From the NCBI GenBank assembly GCA_913778145.1, contig CAJYVI010000138.1, positions 1 through 53,192 on the forward strand: a DNA stretch of 53,192 nucleotides, written 5' to 3'. Positions 44,268 through 53,192 of this stretch are shown one piece after another. Both the position numbers and the translations under genes were made by a program. The notes beneath the pieces were generated by a model. It saw nothing but the letters and a program-made list of their open reading frames with translations. It did no database searches and was not told the origin of the DNA. The DNA comes from an uncultured Pseudocitrobacter sp. GTDB taxonomy: Bacteria > Pseudomonadota > Gammaproteobacteria > Enterobacterales > Enterobacteriaceae. Numbering within the stretch: position 1 is the first letter of the stretch; each line of letters opens with the position of its first letter.

Positions 44268-46612
44268 CAGGAATGTACCTCCTGCAACAGTTTCATAATC
44301 TCAGCGCTTACCGCATCCAGGTCCGCATCAATCTCCTCCAGCGGCCTTGGCGGCTGATAAACATAAAAATGACGGTTAAACGGAATTTCATACCCCACAA
44401 TCCCGATATCACCATCCTTCGCATCGCGCTTATCGGCATTGATCCACGCATCCGCAACGTGCGGCAACACTTCCGCTTTGAAGTAACCCTCGATCAACTC
44501 GCTGGTAGATACAGACGGATTTAACGGCACATTCTCGTTATCACGCAGGTCGCCATCCGGCTCAAACTCTACAACCTTTCCGTGGTACTCAAACGCGCCG
44601 TACAGCGGTTGGGCCGCCTCTTTCAGTACCTTGCTGATTACCGGCTCGGCGTCCGGGTTTTTGCGGGTAATAGCATCGATAAACTGTTTATTCTCTTTCG
44701 CATCCAGCTTCACGGCTGCGGTTTTGAACGCCTCTTTCAGCGTCAACTGGAACTGATTAAAGTCATTGCTAACGGTCTCTTTACCACCCGCCTGCATTCC
44801 CATCGCCGTCTGAATACGCTGCGCTTTTTCCATTAATGCGCGCTGGGCCAGCCATAATTTGCTGTCGAGCAGATCTTTAATTTGCTTCTCTTTCAGTTCG
44901 CTAAAATCGGCTTTGAGAATGGCGCGGGCTTCATTTTCTACCCCGGAGAAGTCACCGTAGTTACCGTCCTGCCACTGGAAGGCAAAGGCGTCATACAGTT
45001 GGGCCATCGGCGCGTTAAACGGCTTCGGCGCAAAGCGCAATGTGGCAATGGCGTCATCGGTCATTTGAGCCGACAGGCGTAACGGGCGCTCAACGGTGAT
45101 GCGACGATAGCCAAAATCGGTGCTGTGAAAGACTTTGCTGGCAAAGGTTTTTGCCGCCTCGGCTTTGGTTGTGGTGGGCTGGCGTCCCCGGCTGGATTTT
45201 TGCTCTGGTGCTTTCTCCATGCCTAACGCCGCAAGCGTGGTGGTGGCAACGGGTTCGAAATCGCCAAACGTGCGGGTGATTAAGCGAATATCCTCCTCCC
45301 CGAGAATATTGCGTTTTGACCCCAGCGATTTACGCATCTTGCCGCACAGGTTGCTGCCGTCGATTAGCTGGACTTTACCTTTGCGTTCTGGCGCTTTTTT
45401 GTTAGACAGCACCCAAACATAGGTAGCGATACCGGTGTTGTAAAACATGTCGGTGGGCAGGGCGATAATACCTTCCAGCAAATCCGCTTCCAGAATGTAG
45501 CGGCGGATCTCGCTTTCACCACTGCCCGCGCCGCCGGTGAATAACGGTGAACCATTAAGAATAATGCCGATCCGCCCGCCACCGCTTTTGGCATCGCGCA
45601 TTTTGCTGATCAGGTGCAGAAGAAACAGCAACGAACCGTCGGAGACGCGGGGCAGGCCGGGGCCAAAGCGACCATCGGCACCTTTGAGTTTGTGCTCGTC
45701 GTTGATGTCGCCTTCGATCTTTTTCCAGTCCACGCCGAAAGGTGGATTAGAGAGCATATAGTCGAATTTTTCTGCGGGGAGTTGATCGTTGGAAAGGGTA
45801 TTGCCGAGTTTGATAAGGCTGACGTCCTGGCCCTTAATCAGCATGTCGGCTTTGCAGATGGCGTAGGATTCCGGGTTTAACTCCTGACCAAACGCGCGCA
45901 TCACGGCATTGGGGTTTTGTTTGTGGACGTATTCCATGCCGGAGGAGAGAAAGCCGCCGGTTCCCGCAGTTGGGTCGTAAATGGTGCGGATGATGCCGTC
46001 TTTATTGAGCGCGTCATCATCATCGAAAAACACCAACGAGGTGGTCAGATTGACGATATCACGCGGGGTAAAGTGCTCCCCAGCGGTTTCGTTAGAACTC
46101 TCGGCAAAACGTCGTATCAGCTCCTCAAACACCAGCCCCATATCGTGGTTGGTAACGTGCTCCGGGTATAAATCTGCTTTAGCGAATATTTGCACCACTT
46201 TAAAGAGCAAGTTCGCATCAGCGAGCTGCCCGACAAACTCGCTGAACTTGAAGTGTTCGAAAATTTCGCGGGCGTCCGAAGAGAACGACTGGATGTAGTT
46301 TTCCAGGTTGTCCTGTATGCCATTTTGCCCCATTTTGCTGAGATCCATCGCTGAGGCGTTAAAGAACGTCAGGCCATTGGTCGCCCGCAGGATCATTTTC
46401 TCCTGGGCTTCCTCCGGCAGTTTCATGGCTTTTACTTTTTGCGCCTCGGCAATGACCGCGTCTTTCGTTGTTTCGAGTACGCATTCCAGACGACGAAGAA
46501 GAGTGAAAGGGAGAATAATTCGCCCATATTGTGATTGTTTAAAATCGCCGCGTAACAGGTCGGCGACAGACCACAGGAAGGCAGCGATCTGAGAGAAGTT
46601 TGTCGATGACAT
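44267..46612 (-). CDS. hsdM: Type I N6-adenine methyltransferase subunit (HsdM)
   Basis: A 781-residue methyltransferase. The N-terminal HsdM domain starts [20 protein letters not shown]. AdoMet motif I is [15 protein letters not shown] (about residue 215) and the catalytic motif is NPPFGVDW (about 290), followed by a long C-terminal region that includes a serine/lysine-rich linker near 460. AAGGA sits 7 nt before the chosen ATG; an upstream in-frame TTG is rejected. First gene of the hsdM-hsdS-hsdR operon. The divergent 273-bp gap to the DUF262 gene is A+T-rich and should hold both promoters. Confidence 0.95.
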   Translation of the reverse strand: MSSTNFSQIAAFLWSVADLLRGDFKQSQYGRIILPFTLLRRLECVLETTKDAVIAEAQKVKAMKLPEEAQEKMILRATNGLTFFNASAMDLSKMGQNGIQDNLENYIQSFSSDAREIFEHFKFSEFVGQLADANLLFKVVQIFAKADLYPEHVTNHDMGLVFEELIRRFAESSNETAGEHFTPRDIVNLTTSLVFFDDDDALNKDGIIRTIYDPTAGTGGFLSSGMEYVHKQNPNAVMRAFGQELNPESYAICKADMLIKGQDVSLIKLGNTLSNDQLPAEKFDYMLSNPPFGVDWKKIEGDINDEHKLKGADGRFGPGLPRVSDGSLLFLLHLISKMRDAKSGGGRIGIILNGSPLFTGGAGSGESEIRRYILEADLLEGIIALPTDMFYNTGIATYVWVLSNKKAPERKGKVQLIDGSNLCGKMRKSLGSKRNILGEEDIRLITRTFGDFEPVATTTLAALGMEKAPEQKSSRGRQPTTTKAEAAKTFASKVFHSTDFGYRRITVERPLRLSAQMTDDAIATLRFAPKPFNAPMAQLYDAFAFQWQDGNYGDFSGVENEARAILKADFSELKEKQIKDLLDSKLWLAQRALMEKAQRIQTAMGMQAGGKETVSNDFNQFQLTLKEAFKTAAVKLDAKENKQFIDAITRKNPDAEPVISKVLKEAAQPLYGAFEYHGKVVEFEPDGDLRDNENVPLNPSVSTSELIEGYFKAEVLPHVADAWINADKRDAKDGDIGIVGYEIPFNRHFYVYQPPRPLEEIDADLDAVSAEIMKLLQEVHS

Positions 46613-46885
46613 AAGGTATTCCTTACCTTTAGGCAACGCCTTTTTATAATAAAAGATAGATGGCTATTTTTATCGTAAAATGCACGTAAGTCGATCATTT
46701 TATTGGATAAAAATCATTGTTAATATTGATTTAAATATGTGAAATGATCCGTTTTATGAATATTTAAAGGCTAATTAACGGCTGGCTAGTCAGGAGTTAT
46801 TTAGTATTTGAATATTTCTATATCTATTGCCCGATTAGAAATAATGGATGTTTAGATTGCGTCCTATGAAAGGAGTCATAATTTA

Positions 46886-48985
46886 ATGAAAGCCACCGAA
46901 GCCCGATTACTCGATTTTTTAAAACGCTCGCAGCAATTCGTTATTCCCATTTATCAGCGCACATATTCGTGGACGCTGGAGCAGTGCCGCCAACTGTGGG
47001 AAGACGTGATGCGCGCAGGCCAGCGCGATGACATCCCGGCCCATTTTATCGGCTCGGTGGTGTATATCGAACAGGGGCTGTATCAGGTTTCCGGCATCTC
47101 GCCGCTGCTGGTGATTGACGGTCAGCAGCGTCTGACGACGGCGATGTTGTTACTGGAGGCGTTGTCCCGGCATTTGGGCGAGACTGAGGTGATAGACGGT
47201 TTTTCCGCCATGAAGCTTCGCAATTACTACCTCCTTAATCCTTATGAGTCTGGCGAGCGTGGCTACAAACTTCTGCTAACGCAAACGGACAAAGAGAGCC
47301 TGCTGGCGTTGATTCGGCAAAAGCCGTTGCCAGAAAATTGCTCTCTGAGAGTAAGGGAGAATTTTGAGTACTTTTATGACCAGATAAGCAAGCTTCACGG
47401 TGACTTTATGGCGCTGTGTCAGGGATTATCCAAACTGTTGATTGTCGATGTAGCCCTGAATCGTGGTCAGGATAATCCACAGCTTATCTTCGAAAGTATG
47501 AACTCAACGGGAAAAGCGTTGAGCCAGGCAGATTTGGTGCGTAACTATGTGTTGATGGGGCTGGAGCCAGAGCATCAAACGCAACTGTATGATGACTACT
47601 GGCGACCAATGGAGCTGGCGTTTGGTCAAAAAGGATATAGTGACTATTTTGATAGCTTTATGCGCAATTATCTCACAGTAAAAACCGGTGAGATCCCGCG
47701 TATTGATGATGTATATGACGCCTTTAAACGCTATGCGCGAAAACCTGCTGTGATGGAGGCGGGTATGGAGGCGCTGGTGGCGGACATTCGCACTTATGCC
47801 GACTATTTTTGTGCGCTGACGTTGAATAAAGAGAGTGATAAAACGTTGGCGATGGCGTTTCAGGATTTACGTGAGCTGAAGGTAGATGCCGCCTGGCCGT
47901 TTCTGTTGGTGCTCTATCATGACTACAAGCAAGGGGTACTGTCATCTACGGATTTCCTGAGCGCTACCCGTTTAATCGAATCCTATATTTTCCGCCGCGC
48001 CGTCTGTGCCATCCCCACGAACTCTTTTACCAAAACCTTCGCCACGTTTTACAAAGTGCTGGATAAAACGCGTTATCTGGAAAGCATACAGGCGCATTTA
48101 CTCAACTTGCCTTCTTACCGGCGATTTCCCGATAACCGTGAATTTCAGCACGAACTTAAACTGCGAGATCTCTACAACTTCCGTAGCCGCAGTTACTGGC
48201 TACGTCGGATGGAAAACCATGATCGCAAAGAGAGAGTATGTGTGGATGAATACACGATTGAACACATCATGCCGCAAAACAAAAATCTTCCGATGAACTG
48301 GCGCAAAGAACTTGGGAGTGACTGGCAGCGAATTCATTCAAGGCTTTTGCATACATTAGGCAACCTGACGTTAACGGGTTACAACTCGCGCTACAGCGAT
48401 CGCTCTTTTGCTAAAAAAAGAGATATAGAAGGCGGTTTTAAACAAAGCCCACTGCGCTTGAATGCAGGATTAGGGCAATGCGAGAAATGGGACAGGGCTG
48501 CAATGCAGAAACGCGCCCAGCGCTTAGCCGATTTTGCGCTTGAAGTATGGGAAATACCGAGTCTTTCAGAAACTGTGCTTGAAAGCTATCGAGTTTCAGC
48601 AGAGAAGGGGGCTGACTACAGTCTGGCTGATTTCCCGCAGCTAGAGGAAGGGACGCATAGCCGGGTACTGTTCGATGCACTTTCTCAGGAAGTGATGAAC
48701 ATGGACGCGGGAGTCACGCGAGAGGTACTTAAGCTCTATATCGCGTTTAAAGCGGAAACGAACTTTGTGGATGTTGTGCCGCAGAAAAGTCGGTTACGCT
48801 TAACGTTAAATATGCCATTTCCTGAACTCGTCGATCCTAATGCTATGGCCCGCGACGTTACGGAGATTGGTCGTTGGGGAAATGGCGACGTTGAAGTTGG
48901 CTTCAGCGATCTATCTGAACTCCCTTATGTTATGGGGCTGATCCGACAAGCATTTGAAAAGCAGATGGATAACGCAATGGTTTAA
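46886..48985 (+). CDS. GmrSD-like nuclease: DUF262 + DUF1524 (HNH) + DUF5655
   Basis: A 699-residue protein. The N-terminal DUF262 NTPase-like domain has IPIYQRTYSW (20-29), LLVIDGQQRLTT (74-85) and FESMNSTGKALSQADLVRNY. The central DUF1524 HNH nuclease has TIEHIMPQ (His460) and LGNLTLTGYNSRYSDRSFAKKR. The C-terminal 110 residues (GVTREVLKLYIAFKAETNFV to the end) look like DUF5655. GmrSD/BrxU-type proteins are type IV restriction enzymes that cut modified phage DNA. It is divergent from the hsd operon and leads into the Fic-like gene at 44 bp. Confidence 0.88.
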   Translation: MKATEARLLDFLKRSQQFVIPIYQRTYSWTLEQCRQLWEDVMRAGQRDDIPAHFIGSVVYIEQGLYQVSGISPLLVIDGQQRLTTAMLLLEALSRHLGETEVIDGFSAMKLRNYYLLNPYESGERGYKLLLTQTDKESLLALIRQKPLPENCSLRVRENFEYFYDQISKLHGDFMALCQGLSKLLIVDVALNRGQDNPQLIFESMNSTGKALSQADLVRNYVLMGLEPEHQTQLYDDYWRPMELAFGQKGYSDYFDSFMRNYLTVKTGEIPRIDDVYDAFKRYARKPAVMEAGMEALVADIRTYADYFCALTLNKESDKTLAMAFQDLRELKVDAAWPFLLVLYHDYKQGVLSSTDFLSATRLIESYIFRRAVCAIPTNSFTKTFATFYKVLDKTRYLESIQAHLLNLPSYRRFPDNREFQHELKLRDLYNFRSRSYWLRRMENHDRKERVCVDEYTIEHIMPQNKNLPMNWRKELGSDWQRIHSRLLHTLGNLTLTGYNSRYSDRSFAKKRDIEGGFKQSPLRLNAGLGQCEKWDRAAMQKRAQRLADFALEVWEIPSLSETVLESYRVSAEKGADYSLADFPQLEEGTHSRVLFDALSQEVMNMDAGVTREVLKLYIAFKAETNFVDVVPQKSRLRLTLNMPFPELVDPNAMARDVTEIGRWGNGDVEVGFSDLSELPYVMGLIRQAFEKQMDNAMV

Positions 48986-49029
48986 TATGAGATAATATCT
49001 TACTAACGAAAGCAACAAAGGATTGGACC

Positions 49030-49761
49030 ATGACCCAACTGCTCGAGCTAACCTGGGATGCCACCGTAATCCCGGCGATGCCAAACGTTGGCACGCGCGT
49101 CGCGCTGTTTACCTTCAAGACGCATATGGCGGGTTTTGTCTGGGATGCTGCGCAACTGGAAAATAACCCTTATACCTTCGTTGAAGTGAAAACGCTGCTT
49201 GATGGCGTCACCGTTGGCGGGCACAAGGTCAGTGACACAGAACAGGTATTAAACCTGGCGGACAGCGCGAAAAAACTGATCGAGCTGGTGCAATCGGGCC
49301 GTTTTGAACTCGATAAAAAAACGTTCACTTTATTGCACGGTATCATTGCCCGCAATGAGGCGCTGGAGTGGGGTGTTTTTCGTGGTGAGGGGGAAGAGTT
49401 GCACTACAATGCGCGCGTTCACCTCGGCGAATTGGGCACCCATTTCCCTCCTGCTACCGAAGCGGGTGCACCAGAGCTGAACCGCATTTTTACTGAAGGT
49501 GTTGCGCATATTAAAACGCTTCCCCCGTTTGAAGGCGCGCTGGCGATGTTCCTTTTTGGTGCCTACTATCAGTTTTTCTTCGACGGTAACAAGCGCACCA
49601 GCCGCCATATGATGAATGGCTGGTTAATGATGCACGGCTATAATCCAATCAGTATTCCAGCAGCGAAAGCACTGGAATTTAACAGCAAAATGGTACGCTT
49701 TTATCACAGCAAAGACGCGACGGAGATGATGGCGTTTTTGCTGGAGTGCTATCAGCTCTGA
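49030..49761 (+). CDS. Fic-fold protein with degenerate active site (Gln for catalytic His)
   Basis: A 243-residue Fic/DOC protein. The usual motif HxFxDGNxxR reads QFFFDGNKRTSR: Gln181 (codon CAG, 49570-49572) replaces the catalytic His, while the rest of the anion-binding loop is intact. An N-terminal inhibitory helix of the class II kind (AAQLENNPYTFVEVKTLLDG, about 40-59) retains its Glu. Canonical Fic enzymes AMPylate proteins; without His this one should be inactive for AMP transfer, though Fic folds can have other activities. It follows the DUF262 gene in the same orientation and may belong to that transcript. Confidence 0.88.
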   Translation: MTQLLELTWDATVIPAMPNVGTRVALFTFKTHMAGFVWDAAQLENNPYTFVEVKTLLDGVTVGGHKVSDTEQVLNLADSAKKLIELVQSGRFELDKKTFTLLHGIIARNEALEWGVFRGEGEELHYNARVHLGELGTHFPPATEAGAPELNRIFTEGVAHIKTLPPFEGALAMFLFGAYYQFFFDGNKRTSRHMMNGWLMMHGYNPISIPAAKALEFNSKMVRFYHSKDATEMMAFLLECYQL

Positions 49762-49763
49762 GC

Positions 49764-49800
49764 AGATGCCGGATGCGGATGCGCCTTATCCGGCCTACAA
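49764..49800. repeat. Single REP element
   Basis: GATGCCGGATGCGGATGCGC...ATCCGGCCTAC between convergent fic-like gene and yjiA. Confidence 0.85.
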
Positions 49801-49804
49801 AACC

Positions 49805-50761
49805 TTACTTCCTCAACCCCGCAAACGCCGCCCGAATCTCTTCTTCCGGCAACTGTATCCCAATAAACACCAACTGACTGCGCGGCGTTTCATCGCCCCA
49901 TGGCCTGTCCCAGTCGGCGCTGTAAAGGCGTTGTACGCCCTGGAACAGCAGGCGGTTCGGCTCGCCGTCAATCCACAGCATGCCTTTGTAGCGCAGCAGT
50001 TTGTCGGCGAACTGTAGCAGCAGGTTTTCCATCACGCGCGACACGTCGCTGATATCGACGGGGTAATCCAGCTCCACCACAATCGACGACACATCATTCT
50101 GCTTATCCGCCATAAAGTGGAAGCGCGGTTTGCCCGCCAGCACGTTCTCTTCCAGCATAAAGCCGCTGGTGTTGAACAGTTGCGCCAGGTCGATATCGCC
50201 ATGAACGACGGTGTAAATCGGCGCGCGGGCGTTGATGCGCGCCAGACGCTCTCGCAGTTTCTCGATGTCGCCTGCTACGTCGGTTTTGGTCAGCAGGATG
50301 CGGTCGGCATAGCCAACTTGCGACTGGGCGATGGTGAACTGGTTCATCTGCTCGTTGGCGTGAACCGCGTCGACCAGCGCAATCACGCCGTCCAGCAGGT
50401 AGCGCTCGCACAGGACGTCATGAGAGAAAAAGGTCTGAATAATCGGGCCGGGGTCGGCCATGCCGGTGCACTCAATCACCAGGCGGTCGAATTCAATTTC
50501 GCCGCGATCGCGGCTATCGAGCAGGTCGAGCAGGGCGTCTTCCAGTTCATTGGCGCGGGAGCAGCAGATACAGCCGTTGGTGAGGGTTTTGATTTGCGTG
50601 GCGCGGTCGCCAATTAGCTGGGTATCAACGGAAACTTCGCCGAACTCGTTCTCAATAACGGCGATTTTGAAGCCATGCTGTTCGTTGAGGATATGACGCA
50701 GCAGGGTGGTTTTGCCCGCGCCAAGAAAACCGGTAAGTAGGGTAACTGCAATCGGGGTCAT
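49805..50761 (-). CDS. yjiA: COG0523 (CobW/G3E) metal-binding GTPase YjiA
   Basis: A 318-residue G3E GTPase with Walker A GFLGAGKTTLL (11-21), the metal site CxCC in TLTNGCICCSRANELE, and LTKTD as guanine-specificity motif. The C-terminal domain starts near 220. E. coli YjiA binds zinc and other transition metals and hydrolyses GTP slowly; a metallochaperone-like role is proposed. It is followed on the chromosome by its usual neighbours yjiX and btsT on the same strand (order btsT-yjiX-yjiA). Confidence 0.95.
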   Translation of the reverse strand: MTPIAVTLLTGFLGAGKTTLLRHILNEQHGFKIAVIENEFGEVSVDTQLIGDRATQIKTLTNGCICCSRANELEDALLDLLDSRDRGEIEFDRLVIECTGMADPGPIIQTFFSHDVLCERYLLDGVIALVDAVHANEQMNQFTIAQSQVGYADRILLTKTDVAGDIEKLRERLARINARAPIYTVVHGDIDLAQLFNTSGFMLEENVLAGKPRFHFMADKQNDVSSIVVELDYPVDISDVSRVMENLLLQFADKLLRYKGMLWIDGEPNRLLFQGVQRLYSADWDRPWGDETPRSQLVFIGIQLPEEEIRAAFAGLRK

Positions 50762-50772
50762 GTTCTCTCCTT

Positions 50773-50976
50773 CTAACAGCAGCGCATGCCGCCTTTTCCG
50801 TCTCCGCCGTAGCGCGCCTGTTGCCGCTCGCGGAAGAACTCTTCGTAGGTCATGTACGGCTTGTCCGGATGCGTGGCTTTCATGTGTTCGACGTAATTGT
50901 CGTAGTCCGGGATGCCAATCAGCATCTTCGCCGCCTGACCGAGGTATTTTTTCGCCTGACCTAAGTTACCAAACAT
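50773..50976 (-). CDS. yjiX: DUF466 small protein YjiX
   Basis: A 67-residue protein, [20 protein letters not shown], ending [11 protein letters not shown] with a C-terminal Cys pair. It is nearly identical to E. coli YjiX. Homologues (YbdD with cstA) regularly accompany CstA/BtsT pyruvate or peptide transporters, suggesting an accessory role. An ATG four codons upstream (MDET) is possible, but the E. coli start is kept. Confidence 0.93.
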   Translation of the reverse strand: MFGNLGQAKKYLGQAAKMLIGIPDYDNYVEHMKATHPDKPYMTYEEFFRERQQARYGGDGKGGMRCC

Positions 50977-50997
50977 TGTCTCGTCCATACATGAATA

Positions 50998-51078
50998 AAG
51001 CCGGATGGCGGCTAGCGCCTTATCCGGCCTACGCGTGTGGAACAGGTAGGCCGGATAAGCGTAGCGCCATCCGGCAAT
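50998..51078. repeat. REP/BIME element
   Basis: GCCGGATGGCGGCTAGCGCC...ATCCGGCCTACG and GTAGGCCGGATAAGCGTAGC...GCCATCCGGC facing pair in the btsT-yjiX gap. Confidence 0.9.
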
Positions 51079-51081
51079 CTG

Positions 51082-53192
51082 TTAATGGTGTGAAGAGGTC
51101 TTCACGCCGCCTTCCGGCACAGGAACGTAAGGCGTTTCTTTGTCGGAGCGTTCTTCGTTATTACGCACCTGCATCCAGGTTTTGAAACCGTAGAAGATGA
51201 TGCTGTACACCACCACCAGGAACAGAATACTCAGGCCGGCGTTGGTGTAGTTGTTGATAACGATGTGGTTCATGTTGGCGATTTGCTGCGCCGTCAGTTC
51301 ACCACCTGCCGCAATTTTCGCTTTGTACTGGCTCGCCATGTAGAAGAAGCCTTCCATCTGCGGGTTGGTGCTGAACAGTTTCAGACCCAGCGCCCAGGTG
51401 GTGCAGACCAGCAGCCAGAATGCCGGGATGATGGTAACCCAGACATATTTGCTGCGTTTCATCTTCACGAGGATGACGGTGCCGAGAACCAGCGCCACAG
51501 CCGCCAGCATCTGGTTAGAGATACCGAACAGCGGCCACAGGCTCTTCACGCCGCCCAGCGGGTCGACAACGCCCTGATACAGCAGGTAGCCCCACAGGCC
51601 TACGCAACCTGCGGTTGCCACAACGCCTGCTACCAGAGAATCGGTTTTCTTCAGGAACGGAATGAAGTTGCCCAGCAAGTCCTGCAACATGAAGCGGCCC
51701 GCTCGGGTACCGGCGTCCAGCGCGGTGAGGATGAACAGCGCTTCAAACAGAATACCGAAGTGGTACCAGAAGCCCATGTCCGCCCACGGCAGCACTTTGT
51801 GGAACACGTGAGCAATACCCACCGCCAGCGTTGGCGCGCCACCGGCACGGTTCAGAACAGACGGTTCACCGATATCTTTCGCGGTTTGCAGGATCTCTTC
51901 CGGCGAAATTACGAAGCCCCAGGAGCTCACCGTTGCCGCTGCATGAATGGTCACTTCTTTCAGCTGCGCCGCAATCATGGCCGCATTTTCACCGCCCATT
52001 TCGTGCAGGTTCGGCATGGTGATGCCAAGGCCAGCAGGCGGAGTGTTCATCGCAAAGTAGAGGCCCGGTTCGATAATGGATGCTGCAACCAGCGCCATAA
52101 TCGCCACGAAGGACTCCATCAGCATTGCGCCATAACCGATGAAACGCGCGTCGGTTTCACAGGCCAGCAGCTTCGGCGTGGTGCCGGAGGAGATCAGCGC
52201 ATGGAAGCCAGATACCGCACCACAGGCGATGGTGATAAACAGGAACGGGAACAGGGCACCTTTCCACAGCGGGCCAGTACCGTCGATGTACTGGGTAACG
52301 GCTGGCATTTTCAGATCCGGGTTGAGGATCACGATGCCGATCGCCAGGCCGACAATAACGCCGATTTTCAGGAAGGTGGCGAGGTAGTCGCGCGGTGCCA
52401 GAATCAACCAAACCGGCAGCAGAGCGGAGATAAAGGCATAACCGATCAGCGTGAAGGTGATGGTGGTGTCTTTAAAGGTCAGCGCCGGGCCCCAGTACGG
52501 GTCGTGAGCGATGACGCCACCGAACCAGATGGAAGCAACCAGCAGCACGATACCGATAACGGAGACTTCCCCCACGCGGCCCGGGCGAATAAAGCGCATG
52601 TAGATACCCATCAACAGCGCAATCGGCACGGTCGAGCAAACGGTGAACACACCCCACGGGCTTTCGGCCAGGGCTTTCACCACGATCAGCGCCAGCACCG
52701 CCAGGATGATGATCATAATCAGGAAGCAGCCGAACAGGGCGATAGAGCCTGGCACGCGGCCCATCTCTTCTTTGACCATCTCACCCAGCGAAGAACCGTT
52801 ACGGCGCGTGGAGATAAACAGCACCATAAAGTCCTGCACCGCACCGGCAAGCACCACGCCTGCCAGCAGCCACAGGGTACCGGGCAGGTAACCCATCTGG
52901 GCGGCCAGTACCGGCCCAACCAGCGGGCCCGCGCCTGCGATAGCCGCGAAGTGGTGGCCGAACAGCACGTAGCGGTTGGTCGGCACGTAGTTCAGGCCAT
53001 CATTGTTAATGACCGCCGGCGTTGCGCGCGTTGGGTCGAGTTTCATCACCTTCTGGGCGATGTAGAGGCTGTAGTAGCGGTACGCCACCAGATAAACAGA
53101 AACCGCCGCGACCACGATCCACAGGGCGCTAACGTGTTCTCCCCGACGTAATGCCACAACGGACAGGCAAAACGCGCCGATGATTCCAAGAA
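51082..53192 (-). CDS. btsT: Pyruvate/H+ symporter BtsT, CstA family (start outside window)
   Basis: Inner-membrane CstA-family transporter; E. coli BtsT (YjiY, 716 aa) imports pyruvate under control of the BtsSR two-component system. About 703 codons are visible, to the C-terminus VPVPEGGVKTSSHH; the first residues lie beyond the right edge. The frame is continuous to base 53192, and the GTG at 53155-53157 is internal rather than the start. Many TM helices are visible and the family blocks AIAGAGPLVGPVLAAQMGYL and VSGFHALISSGTTPK are intact. Confidence 0.96.
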   Translation of the reverse strand, partial: LGIIGAFCLSVVALRRGEHVSALWIVVAAVSVYLVAYRYYSLYIAQKVMKLDPTRATPAVINNDGLNYVPTNRYVLFGHHFAAIAGAGPLVGPVLAAQMGYLPGTLWLLAGVVLAGAVQDFMVLFISTRRNGSSLGEMVKEEMGRVPGSIALFGCFLIMIIILAVLALIVVKALAESPWGVFTVCSTVPIALLMGIYMRFIRPGRVGEVSVIGIVLLVASIWFGGVIAHDPYWGPALTFKDTTITFTLIGYAFISALLPVWLILAPRDYLATFLKIGVIVGLAIGIVILNPDLKMPAVTQYIDGTGPLWKGALFPFLFITIACGAVSGFHALISSGTTPKLLACETDARFIGYGAMLMESFVAIMALVAASIIEPGLYFAMNTPPAGLGITMPNLHEMGGENAAMIAAQLKEVTIHAAATVSSWGFVISPEEILQTAKDIGEPSVLNRAGGAPTLAVGIAHVFHKVLPWADMGFWYHFGILFEALFILTALDAGTRAGRFMLQDLLGNFIPFLKKTDSLVAGVVATAGCVGLWGYLLYQGVVDPLGGVKSLWPLFGISNQMLAAVALVLGTVILVKMKRSKYVWVTIIPAFWLLVCTTWALGLKLFSTNPQMEGFFYMASQYKAKIAAGGELTAQQIANMNHIVINNYTNAGLSILFLVVVYSIIFYGFKTWMQVRNNEERSDKETPYVPVPEGGVKTSSHH

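Noticed and set aside
51265..53151. A 628-codon open frame on the plus strand opposite btsT
   Set aside because: It is the antisense shadow of a G+C-rich membrane-protein gene; composition is His/Arg/Gln-rich with no family signature.

Overview
The window is chromosomal DNA of an enterobacterium (family Enterobacteriaceae). Gene order follows the E. coli K-12 stretch valS-holC-pepA-lptF-lptG-yjgR-ahr-leuX and resumes at yjiR-yjiS, yjiN, rpnD(yjiP), symE, hsd, yjiA-yjiX-btsT. E. coli-type REP/BIME palindromes sit between many genes. Several proteins (LptF, LptG, YjgR, SymE, YjiX, BtsT) look nearly identical to what I remember of the E. coli proteins, but gene content (fused DHA kinase, trpS paralogue, GH105 cluster) fits a relative such as Enterobacter, Citrobacter or Leclercia. 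I cannot fix the genus from this sequence alone.

Layout. (1) 1-10165: core genes. These are valS (3' part missing), holC, pepA, the LPS-export permeases lptF/lptG, the ATPase yjgR, a fused dihydroxyacetone kinase, the aldehyde reductase ahr and tRNA-Leu(CAA) leuX. (2) 10146-21907: an apparently complete P4-type phage satellite integrated in the 3' end of leuX. Its order is int - cargo - candidate cos - delta - psu - sid - Psid/ori - vis/alpA - early promoter - CI RNA - kil/icd-like - small ORF - cnr-like - alpha - crr - attR. The cargo between int and cos is an AT-rich AAA+ ATPase/subtilisin-like protease pair matching the IetAS anti-phage system; it replaces the P4 gop-beta-cII block. (3) 21908-24070: a putative phosphorothioate-dependent HNH restriction endonuclease immediately outside attR, and a second tryptophanyl-tRNA synthetase preceded by an 18-codon leader peptide with tandem Trp codons. 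(4) 24271-33403: a small exported protein, the MocR regulator yjiR and yjiS, a MarR-HlyD-DUF2955 efflux operon, and a carbohydrate cluster ending in a GH105 unsaturated glycuronyl hydrolase. (5) 33515-39033: yjiN, rpnD (with a nested internal start), a succinate-semialdehyde-type dehydrogenase, and a LysE exporter with an AraC regulator. (6) 39214-49761: the enteric 'immigration control region', carrying symE/symR, a type I R-M system (hsdM-hsdS-hsdR), a DUF262/DUF1524 GmrSD-like nuclease and a Fic-fold protein that has lost its catalytic His. (7) 49805-53192: yjiA, yjiX and the pyruvate transporter btsT (5' end cut by the window).

The theme of the accessory parts is defence. IetAS on the satellite, the HNH enzyme, RpnD, SymE/R, type I R-M and the DUF262 protein all lie within about 38 kb. 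Most of these families are already described. The observations I rate most worth checking are the Trp-Trp leader of the trpS paralogue, the intragenic start in rpnD, the Gln-for-His Fic protein, the -55/-18 pair of Ogr/Delta sites at Psid, the legible CI-RNA/seqA/seqC antitermination-type circuit, and a one-base deletion in attR that could damage leuX on excision.
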